Origin: Chloroflexota bacterium
Lineage (GTDB): Bacteria; Chloroflexota; Anaerolineae; Anaerolineales; Villigracilaceae
Assembly: GCA_016213105.1 (NCBI GenBank)
Contig: JACRBN010000005.1
Location: 333,905 to 397,904 of the forward strand
DNA: 64,000 bases
Direction of reading: 5' to 3'
Shown piece by piece: positions 56,481 to 64,000 of this stretch. Numbering within the stretch: the first letter of the stretch is position 1; each line of letters starts with the position of its first letter. The notes beneath the pieces were generated by a model. That model worked only from the letters and a program-made list of their open reading frames with translations. It was not told the DNA's origin and ran no database searches. Both the position numbers and the translations under genes were made by a program.

Positions 56481-57158
56481 CTACGGCGTGCGCAGGGTGT
56501 ATTCCGCCTGCGGGGTGATCGTGACGGTGGAGGCGGGTGTCTGCGAGCCGACCAGCGGGGTGGCGTAGCACAACGGGATGTCCAACTGCGCGGGCAGGGA
56601 CTCCGCTGTCAGGTTGTTGTAGGCCATCAGGATGTCCCTGGAGATGGAAAATTTCTGCGCGATGTCTTCCAGGCTGTCGCCCCCCTGGACCTGGTAGAGG
56701 ATCGTCTCACATTCAGGCCTGGTCAGCAGCGTGGAGGTGATGCGGGCCGAGGGCGTCGGCACGAGCAGGGCGGTGGCGGTCAACGTCCGGGCAGGATCCG
56801 TCCCGCCGCCTGTCAGGCGCGGCAGGCCAAGCGCGAGCGTGACCGCCAGCAGAACCAGAATCAGGATGGGGGTTGCAGCAAAGCGGCTGGCAAATCTCAG
56901 CGCGGGTTGGATGGCTCCGTAGGGCCGTGTCTGGCGCAGGATTTCCCCGACCGATAGCTGGACTTTTCGAGTCTCGAGATTGGATGCCAGGCTTTGGCGC
57001 AAAACGCCTTCCACTTCCGCCAATTCCCCCGCATAACGGCGGCATTCGTCGCAGGCGGACAGATGCCCGTCGAGGCTGTCGCGTTCATTGAGAGGCAGCG
57101 ACAGGTCTGCGGCGAGGTCCAACAGGGCGCGGGCCTGAATGTGGCTGATGGAATTCAT
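56481..57158 (-). CDS. anti-sigma factor with zf-HC2 and external LysM domain
   Basis: 225 residues. Cytosolic N-terminus with the zinc-binding HxxxCxxC motif (His32, Cys36, Cys39) typical of anti-sigma factors; a single helix (about 94-112); an external Thr/Ala linker; then a LysM-like domain (about 150-195: LYQVQGGDSLEDIAQKFSISRDILMAYNNL). It starts three bases after the sigma factor stop and its Shine-Dalgarno sequence is the end of the sigma gene, so the two are coupled. The LysM suggests that the signal is a cell-wall glycan. Confidence 0.85.
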   Translation of the reverse strand: MNSISHIQARALLDLAADLSLPLNERDSLDGHLSACDECRRYAGELAEVEGVLRQSLASNLETRKVQLSVGEILRQTRPYGAIQPALRFASRFAATPILILVLLAVTLALGLPRLTGGGTDPARTLTATALLVPTPSARITSTLLTRPECETILYQVQGGDSLEDIAQKFSISRDILMAYNNLTAESLPAQLDIPLCYATPLVGSQTPASTVTITPQAEYTLRTP

Positions 57159-57161
57159 GGA

Positions 57162-57731
57162 CTATTCTCCAGCAAGTTTCTTCAACTCGACGCGCAGGCG
57201 TTCGCGGGCGATATGCAGGCGCGAGTGGATGGTGCCCTCGGGGACGCCCAGCATCTCCGCGATCTCCGTCACGGACAGATCGTTGTAATAGCGCAGGATG
57301 AGCGGGAGGCGGTGTTTGTCGTCCATGGCGGAAAGGGTCTGCCAGATCAGGCGTTCCTTTTCATTCTGGATGACGATGTCCTCGGGCAGGGTCTGGCGCT
57401 GCTGCAAATCCAGGCGCAGGAGCGAGGTCAGCGTGTTCCTGAGGCGTTCCAGGCTTTTGCGCTTGCGCAAGCGGCTGCGGCTGAGATTGAGGGCAATCGT
57501 GTAAAGCCAGGCTTTGAAGGAACCCGCCTGATACGAGCGCAGGGATTTCAGCACCGTGATGAAGGCTTCCTGGGCAACCTCGCGCGCCTCGATGGGATCG
57601 TTGAGCACCGACAGCGCCAAGCGGTAGACGCCGCCTTCGTACTGGCGGACGAGGGCCTCGATGGCCGCTTCATCGCCAGCCAGGCAGTCAGCGAGAAGGG
57701 CGGACGAGGGGTCAGTGCCTGCGGTGTTCAT
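57162..57731 (-). CDS. ECF RNA polymerase sigma factor
   Basis: 189 residues. Sigma region 2 (about 20-90: YEGGVYRLALSVLNDPIEAREVAQEAFITVLKSLRSYQAGSFKAWLYTIALNLSRSRLR as consecutive parts) and region 4 (about 128-185: AMDDKHRLPLILRYYNDLSVTEIAEMLGVPEGTIHSRLHIARERLR) are complete, with the helix-turn-helix at the end. Pairs with the downstream anti-sigma factor. The targets are unknown. Confidence 0.92.
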   Translation of the reverse strand: MNTAGTDPSSALLADCLAGDEAAIEALVRQYEGGVYRLALSVLNDPIEAREVAQEAFITVLKSLRSYQAGSFKAWLYTIALNLSRSRLRKRKSLERLRNTLTSLLRLDLQQRQTLPEDIVIQNEKERLIWQTLSAMDDKHRLPLILRYYNDLSVTEIAEMLGVPEGTIHSRLHIARERLRVELKKLAGE

Positions 57732-57807
57732 CGCTTCTGAGGATTAAACGCATGTCGAACGGGAAATCTTCATTTTTCCCCGAATGGGGCCGAAAAAATT
57801 GCGCGTA

Positions 57808-57864
57808 GTCATTTCGAATTTGTCCTGAGCGAAGGACAGAAGGTTGGAATCAAGCGAAGGTCCC
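57808..57864. repeat. GTCATT-type dispersed repeat
   Basis: Begins GTCATTTCGAA and continues with TGTCCTGAGCGAAGGACA, a small stem (GTCCT..AGGAC), then AAGCGAAGG. It resembles the element starting GTCATTGCGAG at 61558. It fills most of the 135-bp gap after the epimerase gene. Confidence 0.5.
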
Positions 57865-57866
57865 GG

Positions 57867-58850
57867 CTACTTCCTGCGCACCTTTTTGCCCAACAGGGCC
57901 AGTTCGTGGTTGAGAGTCTGTTCCCAGCCCACACGCAGGGGGCGCGGATCGAAGCCCAGTTCGTCGCGGGCCTTGCTGTTGTCGCCGATATAGGTCACGC
58001 CCGCAATGATGCGCAGGCCCTCGGAGGTGTAGCTCTCGGGCATGAAGCGGTCAAAGGGCCTGACCAGCACGGACATGACTTTGATCAGCTGCGGCGGAAC
58101 GCCCAATGGGGCGGGGATGCCAGTGATCTCGCGGGCCAGGCGATAGGCGCCGTACAGGCTGTAGGGTTCGCCTGCCAGGAAGTAGGTCTCGCCGAGCCTG
58201 CCCTTTTCCATCGCCAGGATGTGGCCGCGGGCGATGTCCTCGACGTGCGCCCAACACAGGGTCGTCTTGCGCGGCAGGAGGGGCAGTTTGCCTTGCAGGT
58301 AGTCGATCATGCTGGTGCAGACGCTGCTGGTGTCGCCGGGTCCATACACCAGGCCGGGGCTGACGATGACGAGCGGCAGTCCTTCGGCGATCATCTGTTT
58401 GGCGATATCGTGTGCGGCAGCCTTGGTGCGGTCATACTCGCTGAGGTGTTCACCGGTAAAGTGATAGGTCTCGTCCACAAGCTGGCCGTGGGTGTCCGAG
58501 TTGATAGCCAGGGTGCTGGTGTACACACCCTTCGAAATACCGAGTTCCTTCATTAACTCCAATACATTGCGCGTGCCCTGCACGTTGATGCGCTTACCGC
58601 CGCGTTTGTCGCGCGCGCCGACCTTGTACCAGCCCGCAATGTGGAAGACGCCGTCCACGCCCTGCATGGCCGCGCGCATGGATTCCTTGTCCGTCACGTC
58701 GCCCGTGAAAAGCTGGACGCCCTTCTCCTCCAGCCCCTTGGCCCTGGACGGGGTGCGCACGATGGCATGCACATGGTGCTCCGCCTGGAGCAATTGCTGG
58801 ACGACGACACTGCCGATGAAGCCCGTTGCGCCAGTGACAAAATATTTCAT
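57867..58850 (-). CDS. NAD(P)-dependent epimerase/dehydratase (extended SDR)
   Basis: 327 residues from ATG 58850 (AGGAG nearby). Rossmann motif TGATGFIG at about 6-13, DVTD at 48-51, the catalytic pair replaced in part: ST..in STLAIN and YDRTKAAAH with Tyr and Lys (YxxxK type). A Ser/Thr and Tyr/Lys arrangement is thus kept. Members act on nucleotide sugars, or as 3-beta-hydroxysteroid/dihydroflavonol-type reductases; the C-terminal half with WAHVEDIARGHILAME is like the latter. Substrate open. Confidence 0.85.
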   Translation of the reverse strand: MKYFVTGATGFIGSVVVQQLLQAEHHVHAIVRTPSRAKGLEEKGVQLFTGDVTDKESMRAAMQGVDGVFHIAGWYKVGARDKRGGKRINVQGTRNVLELMKELGISKGVYTSTLAINSDTHGQLVDETYHFTGEHLSEYDRTKAAAHDIAKQMIAEGLPLVIVSPGLVYGPGDTSSVCTSMIDYLQGKLPLLPRKTTLCWAHVEDIARGHILAMEKGRLGETYFLAGEPYSLYGAYRLAREITGIPAPLGVPPQLIKVMSVLVRPFDRFMPESYTSEGLRIIAGVTYIGDNSKARDELGFDPRPLRVGWEQTLNHELALLGKKVRRK

Positions 58851-59004
58851 GATGAGGTCTCCTGAGGATGGGGAGTATATCATGCTACCTACAGGCCTAA
58901 AAAACATCGAATTCCGCATCGAATTTGGCTCTGAGGTTTAATAATTGCCAGGCATTCGAAGGACGGGAACATCAAAAGTCTGCAAATGTGTATCACCATC
59001 AAAC

Positions 59005-59032
59005 TTGACATCCCTGTTTTTTACACTATACT
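59005..59032 (+). promoter_or_regulatory. near-consensus promoter of first Rrf2 gene
   Basis: TTGACA (59005-59010), 16-base spacer, TATACT (59027-59032). The start codon lies 31 bases after the -10. Confidence 0.8.
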
Positions 59033-59063
59033 TCCAATAGGAAAAATCAGAAGAGTAGGATTT

Positions 59064-59471
59064 ATGAAGCTAACCACACGCAGTGAATATGCCCTCCTGG
59101 CACTGGTGTATCTGGCTCGCAACCAGCAAACCGAAGGATATATTTCGATAGACACCATAGCCAGGGCACAGGGCATCCCGCCCAAATTCCTGGAGCAGTT
59201 GATGCTGGCCTTGAAGCGCGCCCATTTCCTGCGCAGCACCAAGGGTCAACATGGCGGCTACGCCCTGGCCATGGATCCCAGCGAGATCACCCTGGCGGAA
59301 GTCATCCGCTTGTTCGACGGTGCGCTGGCCCCGACCGAGTCGGTCAGTGAGAATTTCTATGAGTCCACACCCATCGAAAAAGAGAAAAAAATGACCAGGG
59401 TTTTCAAGGATATTCGTGATTACGTCTCGCAAAAATTGGAAAAGACCACCATTGCCGACGTAATGGAATAG
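59064..59471 (+). CDS. Rrf2-family transcriptional regulator without Fe-S cysteines
   Basis: 135 residues from ATG 59064. MKLTTRSEYALLALVYLA and the winged-helix segment ISIDTIARAQGIPPKFLEQLMLALKRAHFLRSTKGQHGGYALA are typical of Rrf2/IscR/NsrR. The usual three cluster-binding Cys after the recognition wing are absent: the protein has no Cys at all. It therefore either senses without a cluster, like CymR, which binds a cysteine synthase partner, or acts as a simple repressor. A CymR parallel is notable because cysK lies in the same gene group. Followed by a terminator. Confidence 0.88.
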   Translation: MKLTTRSEYALLALVYLARNQQTEGYISIDTIARAQGIPPKFLEQLMLALKRAHFLRSTKGQHGGYALAMDPSEITLAEVIRLFDGALAPTESVSENFYESTPIEKEKKMTRVFKDIRDYVSQKLEKTTIADVME

Positions 59472-59475
59472 CAAC

Positions 59476-59505
59476 AACCGCCCTGATGAAGGGCGGTTTT
59501 CTTTT
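59476..59505 (+). terminator. terminator of first Rrf2 gene
   Basis: AACCGCCCT pairs with AGGGCGGTT (59476-59484 with 59490-59498), then TTCTTTT. Confidence 0.85.
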
Positions 59506-59544
59506 CGATGACCAATACCCCAAGGCCCCCAGTAGAATGTCATA

Positions 59545-59588
59545 ATTCAGCAACTGAATATTGACAAGAATTGATTTTTGGCTATAAT
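59545..59588 (+). promoter_or_regulatory. palindrome and consensus promoter of second Rrf2 gene
   Basis: ATTCAG-CAA-CTGAAT (59545-59559) touches TTGACA (59561-59566), which is followed after 16 bases by TATAAT (59583-59588). A perfect sigma-A promoter with an adjacent dyad that may be an Rrf2 or related operator. Confidence 0.75.
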
Positions 59589-59614
59589 TCCCATTGAGTT
59601 AGTCGTATAAAATT

Positions 59615-60001
59615 ATGAAACTTTCCTTGTGTAGTGAATACGCGCTGCTCTGCCTAATCCACCTGGCCCGCCCCAATCACGGAGCGCCGACCCTGGAGTC
59701 CATCTCCGATTCCCAGCACATCCCTGCAGAGATACTGAACGAGACCCTGTTTGTACTGAAGAAGGCGAGATACATAAAAACCTCTCAGAGAATTCAACTT
59801 GCGAAACCCGCCAGCAGAATCACTGTGCTCGAGATCATCCGCTTGTTCGATGGGGCGCTGGCGCCAATGGAACCTGTCAGTATAAAAGGTTATGATGTCG
59901 CTCCAATGGAAAGCGAACCCAAATTGAGTGGGCTCTTCTCCCAAATCCAGGATTACATATCCAATCAACTGGAGCACACCACAATTGCGGATTTCGTGTA
60001 G
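59615..60001 (+). CDS. second Rrf2-like regulator, shortened wing
   Basis: 128 residues. Its N-terminus MKLSLCSEYALLCLIHLA and C-terminus (EIIRLFDGALAPMEPVS, then HTTIADF) closely parallel the protein at 59064, so the two arose by duplication. The HTH region is weaker and the GQxGGY wing is replaced by KTSQRIQLAK, which suggests altered DNA binding or a co-regulator role. Two Cys near the start (6 and 13) are not at the cluster positions. It is first in the run of genes that follows, with no terminator after it. Confidence 0.8.
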   Translation: MKLSLCSEYALLCLIHLARPNHGAPTLESISDSQHIPAEILNETLFVLKKARYIKTSQRIQLAKPASRITVLEIIRLFDGALAPMEPVSIKGYDVAPMESEPKLSGLFSQIQDYISNQLEHTTIADFV

Positions 60002-60062
60002 TTTTTTTACACTGAAATACTACTAAATCAATAGACTAAATAATAATTACTAAGGAGAAAAA

Positions 60063-60848
60063 ATGATTAATACCATCACCATCCTGGGCGGACGAAGTCG
60101 TTCGGGTATCCCCGAAGCGGTCGAGCGCATCGACCTGAAGATGGGCGACGTTGTCAGCATTGTCGGGCCGACGGGTTCTGGCAAGACCACCCTGATCAAC
60201 GATCTGGAATTGTTTGCGGATGCCAACACCCAGACGGGGCGGCGCGTCCTAATCAATGGGGAGCGCCCTCCGCTGGAATATCGCGACAATCCCGCCATGA
60301 ATCCGATTGCGCTTATCACCCAGCATACTACATTCCTATCCGACCTTCCCGTGGTGGATTTTCTCACCGCACATGCAGGCATCCGCGCAGTGAAGAAGAG
60401 CCAGATCGACGAGATGATCCAAAAGACACTGGACTTTGCCAATCAACTCACAGGCGAGCCTATCGTATTGACCAGCCGCATGACCGAGCTCTCGGGCGGA
60501 CAGACCCGCGCCCTGCTGATCGCCGATGCGACCATCATCTGCAACACGCCCATCGTGCTGCTCGATGAAGTGGAGAATGCGGGCATCAACCGCACGCGCG
60601 CCATGGAATTGCTGCGAGAGTACCGCAAGGTCTTCATCTTTGTGACCCATGACCCGCGCATTGCCCTGCTCTCGGATTATCGCATCGTCATGCAGGGTGG
60701 TTCGATTACGAAAGTCTTGTATACCAACGAAGAGGAACGTGTCTTTTCTCTCAAGGTCAGCAAGCTGGATGACCTGCTCTCGGCCATGCGCGACAAGATC
60801 CGCTTTGGCGAACGTCTCACCACTCACGAACTGGAAGGTCTGGCATGA
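60063..60848 (+). CDS. orphan ABC-type ATPase
   Basis: 261 residues; AAGGAG is just upstream of ATG 60063. Walker A GPTGSGKTT (about 35-43), Q-loop LITQHTTFLSD, signature LSGGQTRALLIADA, Walker B IVLLDEVENAG and H-loop VTHD. There is no permease gene nearby, and the start domain is of the size of SufC-like or soluble ABC proteins, so an assembly rather than transport role is reasonable. It overlaps the GTPase gene by ATGA (60845-60848). Together they form an ATPase/GTPase pair. Confidence 0.85.
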   Translation: MINTITILGGRSRSGIPEAVERIDLKMGDVVSIVGPTGSGKTTLINDLELFADANTQTGRRVLINGERPPLEYRDNPAMNPIALITQHTTFLSDLPVVDFLTAHAGIRAVKKSQIDEMIQKTLDFANQLTGEPIVLTSRMTELSGGQTRALLIADATIICNTPIVLLDEVENAGINRTRAMELLREYRKVFIFVTHDPRIALLSDYRIVMQGGSITKVLYTNEEERVFSLKVSKLDDLLSAMRDKIRFGERLTTHELEGLA

Positions 60849-61546
60849 AACTCGCGATATGCGCTGGCCCAGCTACAACGGGCAAAACTTCGGTCCTGCG
60901 TCACATGATCCGCAAGCTGCAAGATGCGGGCGACCAGGTCGCCTTTCTCAAGATCGATGTCCAGTTCGCCGAGGAGGATGAGATCTTTGCCAAAGAGTTT
61001 GGCATCCCAACCCGCAAGGTGTACTCGGGCGAGCTGTGTCCCGACCACTGTAATGTGATGGTGCTGGGCGACGCCCTGCAATGGGCGGAAAAGTCTGGGG
61101 CGAATTTTTTGCTGGTCGAGACTGCGGGCCTGTGCCTGCGCTGTTCCCCCTACGTGGACGGCGGCCTGGGCATGATCGTGGTGGAAGCCACCAGCGGCAC
61201 CAACCTGCCCTTCAAGATCGGGCCCATGCTCTCGCTGGCAGATGTGGCCGTGGTCACCAAGATCGACCGCGTTTCGCAGGCCGAGCGCGAGGTCTTCCGC
61301 TCGCGCATCCAGGATGTGGCGCCCAATGTCAAGGTGCGTGAGGTGAACGCGCTGTACGGCATCGGCATTGACCCACTGGTGGATGCGCTCCACAACCAGG
61401 TCGACACCTGGGACAAGATGCTGCTGCGCGGCAATCCGCCTGTAGGCACCTGCACCATTTGCGTCGGCAAGAAGGAAATCGGCTGGCAGGCGCATTTCGG
61501 CGTGGTGCGCTCGCTCGAAAACCAGAACTTCTATCGCGGAGAATAA
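60845..61546 (+). CDS. G3E-family GTPase with Cys motifs (CobW/HypB/UreG type)
   Basis: 233 residues. P-loop GPATTGKT (8-15), Walker B-like LLVETAG (about 89-95), TKID specificity loop. Cysteines occur as CPDHC (65-69), CLRC (97-100) and CTIC (about 207-210), likely metal sites such as those in HypB. GTPases of this class load nickel, cobalt or zinc into apo-enzymes. Coupled to the upstream ABC ATPase. Its client in this set is probably the Fe-S domain protein or an enzyme elsewhere (inference). Confidence 0.86.
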   Translation: MKLAICAGPATTGKTSVLRHMIRKLQDAGDQVAFLKIDVQFAEEDEIFAKEFGIPTRKVYSGELCPDHCNVMVLGDALQWAEKSGANFLLVETAGLCLRCSPYVDGGLGMIVVEATSGTNLPFKIGPMLSLADVAVVTKIDRVSQAEREVFRSRIQDVAPNVKVREVNALYGIGIDPLVDALHNQVDTWDKMLLRGNPPVGTCTICVGKKEIGWQAHFGVVRSLENQNFYRGE

Positions 61547-61557
61547 AGAATCTCCAT

Positions 61558-61640
61558 GTCATTGCGAGGGCGGCGCTTTGTCGCCCGAAGCGCTCTCCTC
61601 ACTGAGAGGATCATCGCTTGCCTACAGACACTACGTCGGC
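61558..61640. repeat. GTCATTGCGAG-type repeat inside the operon
   Basis: Starts GTCATTGCGAGGGCGGCG and contains several short inverted arms (GGGCGGCG.., CTCTCCTCACTGAGAGG). It fills the 134-bp gap before the desulfurase gene and resembles the element at 57808. Confidence 0.5.
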
Positions 61641-61680
61641 GCGGTGGGCACGCCCCGTAATGGCTTGAGAAAGGAAAATT

Positions 61681-62859
61681 ATGGAACAAATCTATTTCGA
61701 TCATTCCGCCACCACTCCCCTCGACCCGCGCGTGGTCGATGCAATGATGCCCTTTTACAGCGCAGACTTCGGCAACCCATCCAGCCTGCACTGGGCAGGA
61801 CAACAAGCCAGGCAAGCCATCGTCCAGGGTCGCCAACAAGTGGCAGACCTGTTCCATGCCAGCCCCGATGAGATCATCTTCACCGCCAGCGGCACGGAAG
61901 CAGACAACATGGTGTTGATGGGCGTGGCAGTGCGCTACCAGCCGCGGGACTGTCACATCATTACCTCGTCCTTCGAGCATCCCGCGATTTTGGAAACCTG
62001 CAAACATCTCGAAAAACTGGGCTATCCCATCAGTTACCTGCCCGTCACGCCCGACGGCATCATCGAGCCGCAGTCGTTGCGACAGGCTTTGCGCCCCACT
62101 ACGCGCCTGGTGTCGGTCATGGCCGCCAATAACGTGGTTGGCACATTGCAGCCCATTGGTGAACTCGCGCGCATCACCAGGGAACACGGTGCGCTCTTCC
62201 ATACGGATGCGGTTCAGGCGGTGGGCAAGATTCCCCTGCACATGGATGCCCTGCCCCTCGACTTCGTCTCCATGTCAGCGCACAAGCTGCACGGCCCGAA
62301 GGGTATCGGCGCGCTGTTCATCCGCCGCGGAACGGTCATCGAGCCGCTGATCCACGGTGGCGGACAGGAGCGGGGGTTGCGCTCGGCCACGGAAAACGTT
62401 GCGGGCATCGCCGGTTTTGGGAAAGCGGCCGCCATCGCCAGCGCCGAGATGAGCACCGAGGCCAGCCGACTTGTCAGCCTGCGTGACCGCATCATCAACG
62501 GGATCCAGACCCAAATTCCCAACGCCTATCTGATTGGCCATCCATACAAGCGCCTGCCTGGGCACATCTGCCTCGGCTTTGCGGGCCAGGAAGGCGAAGC
62601 CATGCACCTGATGCTGGCCCTTAACGAGGAGGGCATCGCCGTCTCGACAGGCAGCGCGTGCAGCTCCCACAACGCGGGACAACCCTCCTACATTTTGATG
62701 GCGATGGGCATGGACCCGGTGCGCGCGCGCGGCTCGTTGCGCATCACGCTTGGCCGCTTCAACACGGACCTGGAAGCGGACACCTTTTTGAAAGTATTAC
62801 CGCGCCTGACGGAAAGCCTGCGTCACATCACATCCCGAAGTTTTGCTGCTGTTGCATAA
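61681..62859 (+). CDS. cysteine desulfurase (NifS/IscS-like)
   Basis: 392 residues. Removes sulfur from cysteine as a persulfide for cluster, thio-tRNA or cofactor synthesis. YFDHSATTPLDPRV, ASGTEADNM, SSFEHPA, HTDAVQAVGK, the PLP lysine K202 in SAHKLHGPKG, and the persulfide Cys327 in STGSACSSHN. The loop around C327 is of the group I (NifS/IscS) type. Ribosome binding site AAAGGAA precedes ATG 61681. In the same direction and close to the Fe-S domain gene (14-bp gap). Confidence 0.93.
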   Translation: MEQIYFDHSATTPLDPRVVDAMMPFYSADFGNPSSLHWAGQQARQAIVQGRQQVADLFHASPDEIIFTASGTEADNMVLMGVAVRYQPRDCHIITSSFEHPAILETCKHLEKLGYPISYLPVTPDGIIEPQSLRQALRPTTRLVSVMAANNVVGTLQPIGELARITREHGALFHTDAVQAVGKIPLHMDALPLDFVSMSAHKLHGPKGIGALFIRRGTVIEPLIHGGGQERGLRSATENVAGIAGFGKAAAIASAEMSTEASRLVSLRDRIINGIQTQIPNAYLIGHPYKRLPGHICLGFAGQEGEAMHLMLALNEEGIAVSTGSACSSHNAGQPSYILMAMGMDPVRARGSLRITLGRFNTDLEADTFLKVLPRLTESLRHITSRSFAAVA

Positions 62860-62873
62860 AAGGAAACAAGAAA

Positions 62874-63659
62874 ATGACTCTCCCCCTTCCCACCACCTAC
62901 TCTGTAAACGACCTGCCTGGCTTGAACTGCGGCGTGTGCGGCCTGCGCAGCTGCGAGGAAATGGCCACGCGCCTGCAATCTAACCCTGAGCTAATCAAGC
63001 GCTGCATTTATCTCTCAGACAATCGCTACGAGGCGCGCCAGATCGCCACCGAGAATCGCTCGAACCCGTTGAACGCGCCCGTGGCTCCCACCATGCAAAT
63101 GGCCAGTGCACAGCCCACAATGGCCACCTGTGCGGGCTGCGCTCCCGCTGCCTCATCCACAATGAGTGCCTTCATCCCGGGTATGAGCAATCCCTGGCGC
63201 GACAGCCTGGGACGTGAATTCGACTTCTACCTTGAACACTTCCCCGAGGAACCCGGTCCGCGCGAGATCATCATCCCGCACAACCCGATGATCACCCGCG
63301 AAATGGACATCCAGGTCGGCGATATTCTGATCGGCCGCCCGTTGGGCATGTCCTGCGGATGTCCCATCACCCACTGTGGCGTCGCCATGGATGTGGATAA
63401 GCGCACGGGCGTGATTGTCTGGTGTGTGACAGGGCCGCTCAATCCGCGCCAGAAGGGATTCAAGGATCTCGGTTATTACATCGCCGAGGGGTACGAAGGG
63501 CTGATCAACGACGCACGCTGTGAGATCAAGATCGGCATGCGTTATTTCTTCCAGCCGCGCATGTGCATGCTGCAATGGCGTCACAGCGGATTGGTCAATT
63601 TCCTCAACCGCACGCCCACAGGCTACCAGGTGCGCGTGGAAGGGTTGTGGATCGGATAA
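62874..63659 (+). CDS. Fe-S domain protein of unknown function
   Basis: 261 residues from ATG 62874. The N-terminus has Cys19-x2-Cys22-x4-Cys27-x16-Cys44 ([18 protein letters not shown]), the 4Fe-4S domain found in CO dehydrogenase/acetyl-CoA synthase corrinoid proteins and related electron carriers. A linker with CAGCAP (about 80-90) follows. The remaining 150 residues contain [38 protein letters not shown] and WCVTGPLNP, a domain I do not recognise; the cluster of Cys there may bind a second metal or cluster. The cysteine desulfurase gene is upstream. Confidence 0.8.
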   Translation: MTLPLPTTYSVNDLPGLNCGVCGLRSCEEMATRLQSNPELIKRCIYLSDNRYEARQIATENRSNPLNAPVAPTMQMASAQPTMATCAGCAPAASSTMSAFIPGMSNPWRDSLGREFDFYLEHFPEEPGPREIIIPHNPMITREMDIQVGDILIGRPLGMSCGCPITHCGVAMDVDKRTGVIVWCVTGPLNPRQKGFKDLGYYIAEGYEGLINDARCEIKIGMRYFFQPRMCMLQWRHSGLVNFLNRTPTGYQVRVEGLWIG

Positions 63660-63679
63660 AAGCACTGAGGAGATATAAC

Positions 63680-64000
63680 ATGAAAATTGCAGGTAATGTC
63701 ACGGACTTGATCGGCAACACCCCGCTGGTGCGGCTCAACCGCGTCACCCAGGGCTCCAAAGCGGAAGTCGTCGCCAAAATGGAGTTCTTCAATCCCGCCC
63801 ATTCGGTCAAGGACCGCATCGGCTTCGCCATGATCGACGCCGCCGAGAAGGCAGGTCTCATCAACAAGGATACCGTGCTGGTCGAACCCACCAGCGGCAA
63901 CACGGGCATCGCCCTGGCCATGGTCGCCGCCGCGCGCGGATACAAAATCATCCTGACCATGCCCGAGACCATGAGCAAGGAACGCCGCATGTTGCTGCGC
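63680..64000 (+). CDS. cysK: cysteine synthase (O-acetylserine sulfhydrylase), cut by window end
   Basis: 107 residues are visible from ATG 63680; GAGGAG lies 7 bases before. [11 protein letters not shown], the PLP lysine K44 in HSVKDRIG, and [21 protein letters not shown] are canonical for CysK. Its position after the desulfurase and Fe-S genes suggests it replenishes the cysteine they consume. With an Rrf2 regulator lacking cysteines, a CymR-CysK-like control circuit is possible (inference). Confidence 0.92.
   Translation, partial: MKIAGNVTDLIGNTPLVRLNRVTQGSKAEVVAKMEFFNPAHSVKDRIGFAMIDAAEKAGLINKDTVLVEPTSGNTGIALAMVAAARGYKIILTMPETMSKERRMLLR

Noticed and set aside
60006..60034. Independent promoter for the orphan ABC ATPase (TTTACA at 60006)
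   Set aside because: No acceptable -10 at the right distance, and no terminator follows the second Rrf2 gene, so read-through is simpler.

Overview
The window looks like a chromosomal segment of a Chloroflexota bacterium, most likely class Anaerolineae. This is an inference from gene content: lipoproteins with Thr/Pro-rich stalks, WD40 and NHL propellers, an Agl23-like polytopic glycosyltransferase, an SLH-tailed sulfatase-fold protein, a roadblock protein and many short palindromic repeats. Most of the DNA is moderately GC-rich; about 9.4-16.3 kb is visibly more AT-rich. I saw no rRNA, tRNA, CRISPR array, transposase or phage gene.

Layout. 1-1545: 3' end of a WD40 protein, then a shared terminator. 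1.6-4.6 kb (minus): recJ behind a polytopic membrane protein. 4.7-7.6 kb: small membrane proteins (DUF2721, PDZ, SdpI type), then a convergent 26-residue lysine-rich peptide gene. 8.0-9.4 kb: a lipoprotein and a class III sirtuin gene carrying an in-frame 33-bp palindrome. 9.7-16.1 kb: a radical SAM gene facing a four-gene minus-strand operon that encodes relatives of Mycobacterium tuberculosis Rv3378c and Rv3377c (the diterpene pathway to tuberculosinol), a hybrid-free sensor histidine kinase and a single-domain response regulator. This is the most striking locus. 16.3-24.8 kb: GT87-like protein, MFS transporter, acetyltransferase, MacB/LolD-like ABC pair, polytopic protein and a permease-tail remnant. 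24.8-33.7 kb (minus): giant membrane protein, GH13 amylase, ferritin-like/VIT1 fusion, MalK/UgpC-type ATPase, enolase.

33.9-45.6 kb: PlsC-like acyltransferase, TerC, CTP synthase, roadblock protein, Pth, sulfatase/SLH protein, a frameshifted methyltransferase and Mfd. 45.7-57.7 kb: lipoproteins, two large membrane glycosyltransferase-like proteins, UvrB behind a Gram-positive-type LexA box, and an ECF sigma/anti-sigma pair whose anti-sigma factor carries a LysM domain. 57.9-64.0 kb: an epimerase, two tandem Rrf2-type regulators with near-consensus promoters, and a co-directional set made of an orphan ABC ATPase, a cysteine-rich G3E GTPase, a cysteine desulfurase, an Fe-S domain protein and cysteine synthase (cut by the window end). 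That set reads as a metallocofactor or sulfur-handling system that I cannot match to a named pathway.

How the genes may work together: the two terpene enzymes would act in sequence on geranylgeranyl diphosphate supplied from elsewhere in the genome, with the kinase translationally coupled to the cyclase. The 59-64 kb genes would mobilise cysteine sulfur and insert a cluster or metal under Rrf2 control. Functional statements rest on motifs read by eye and on remembered family sequences; no alignment or search was run.
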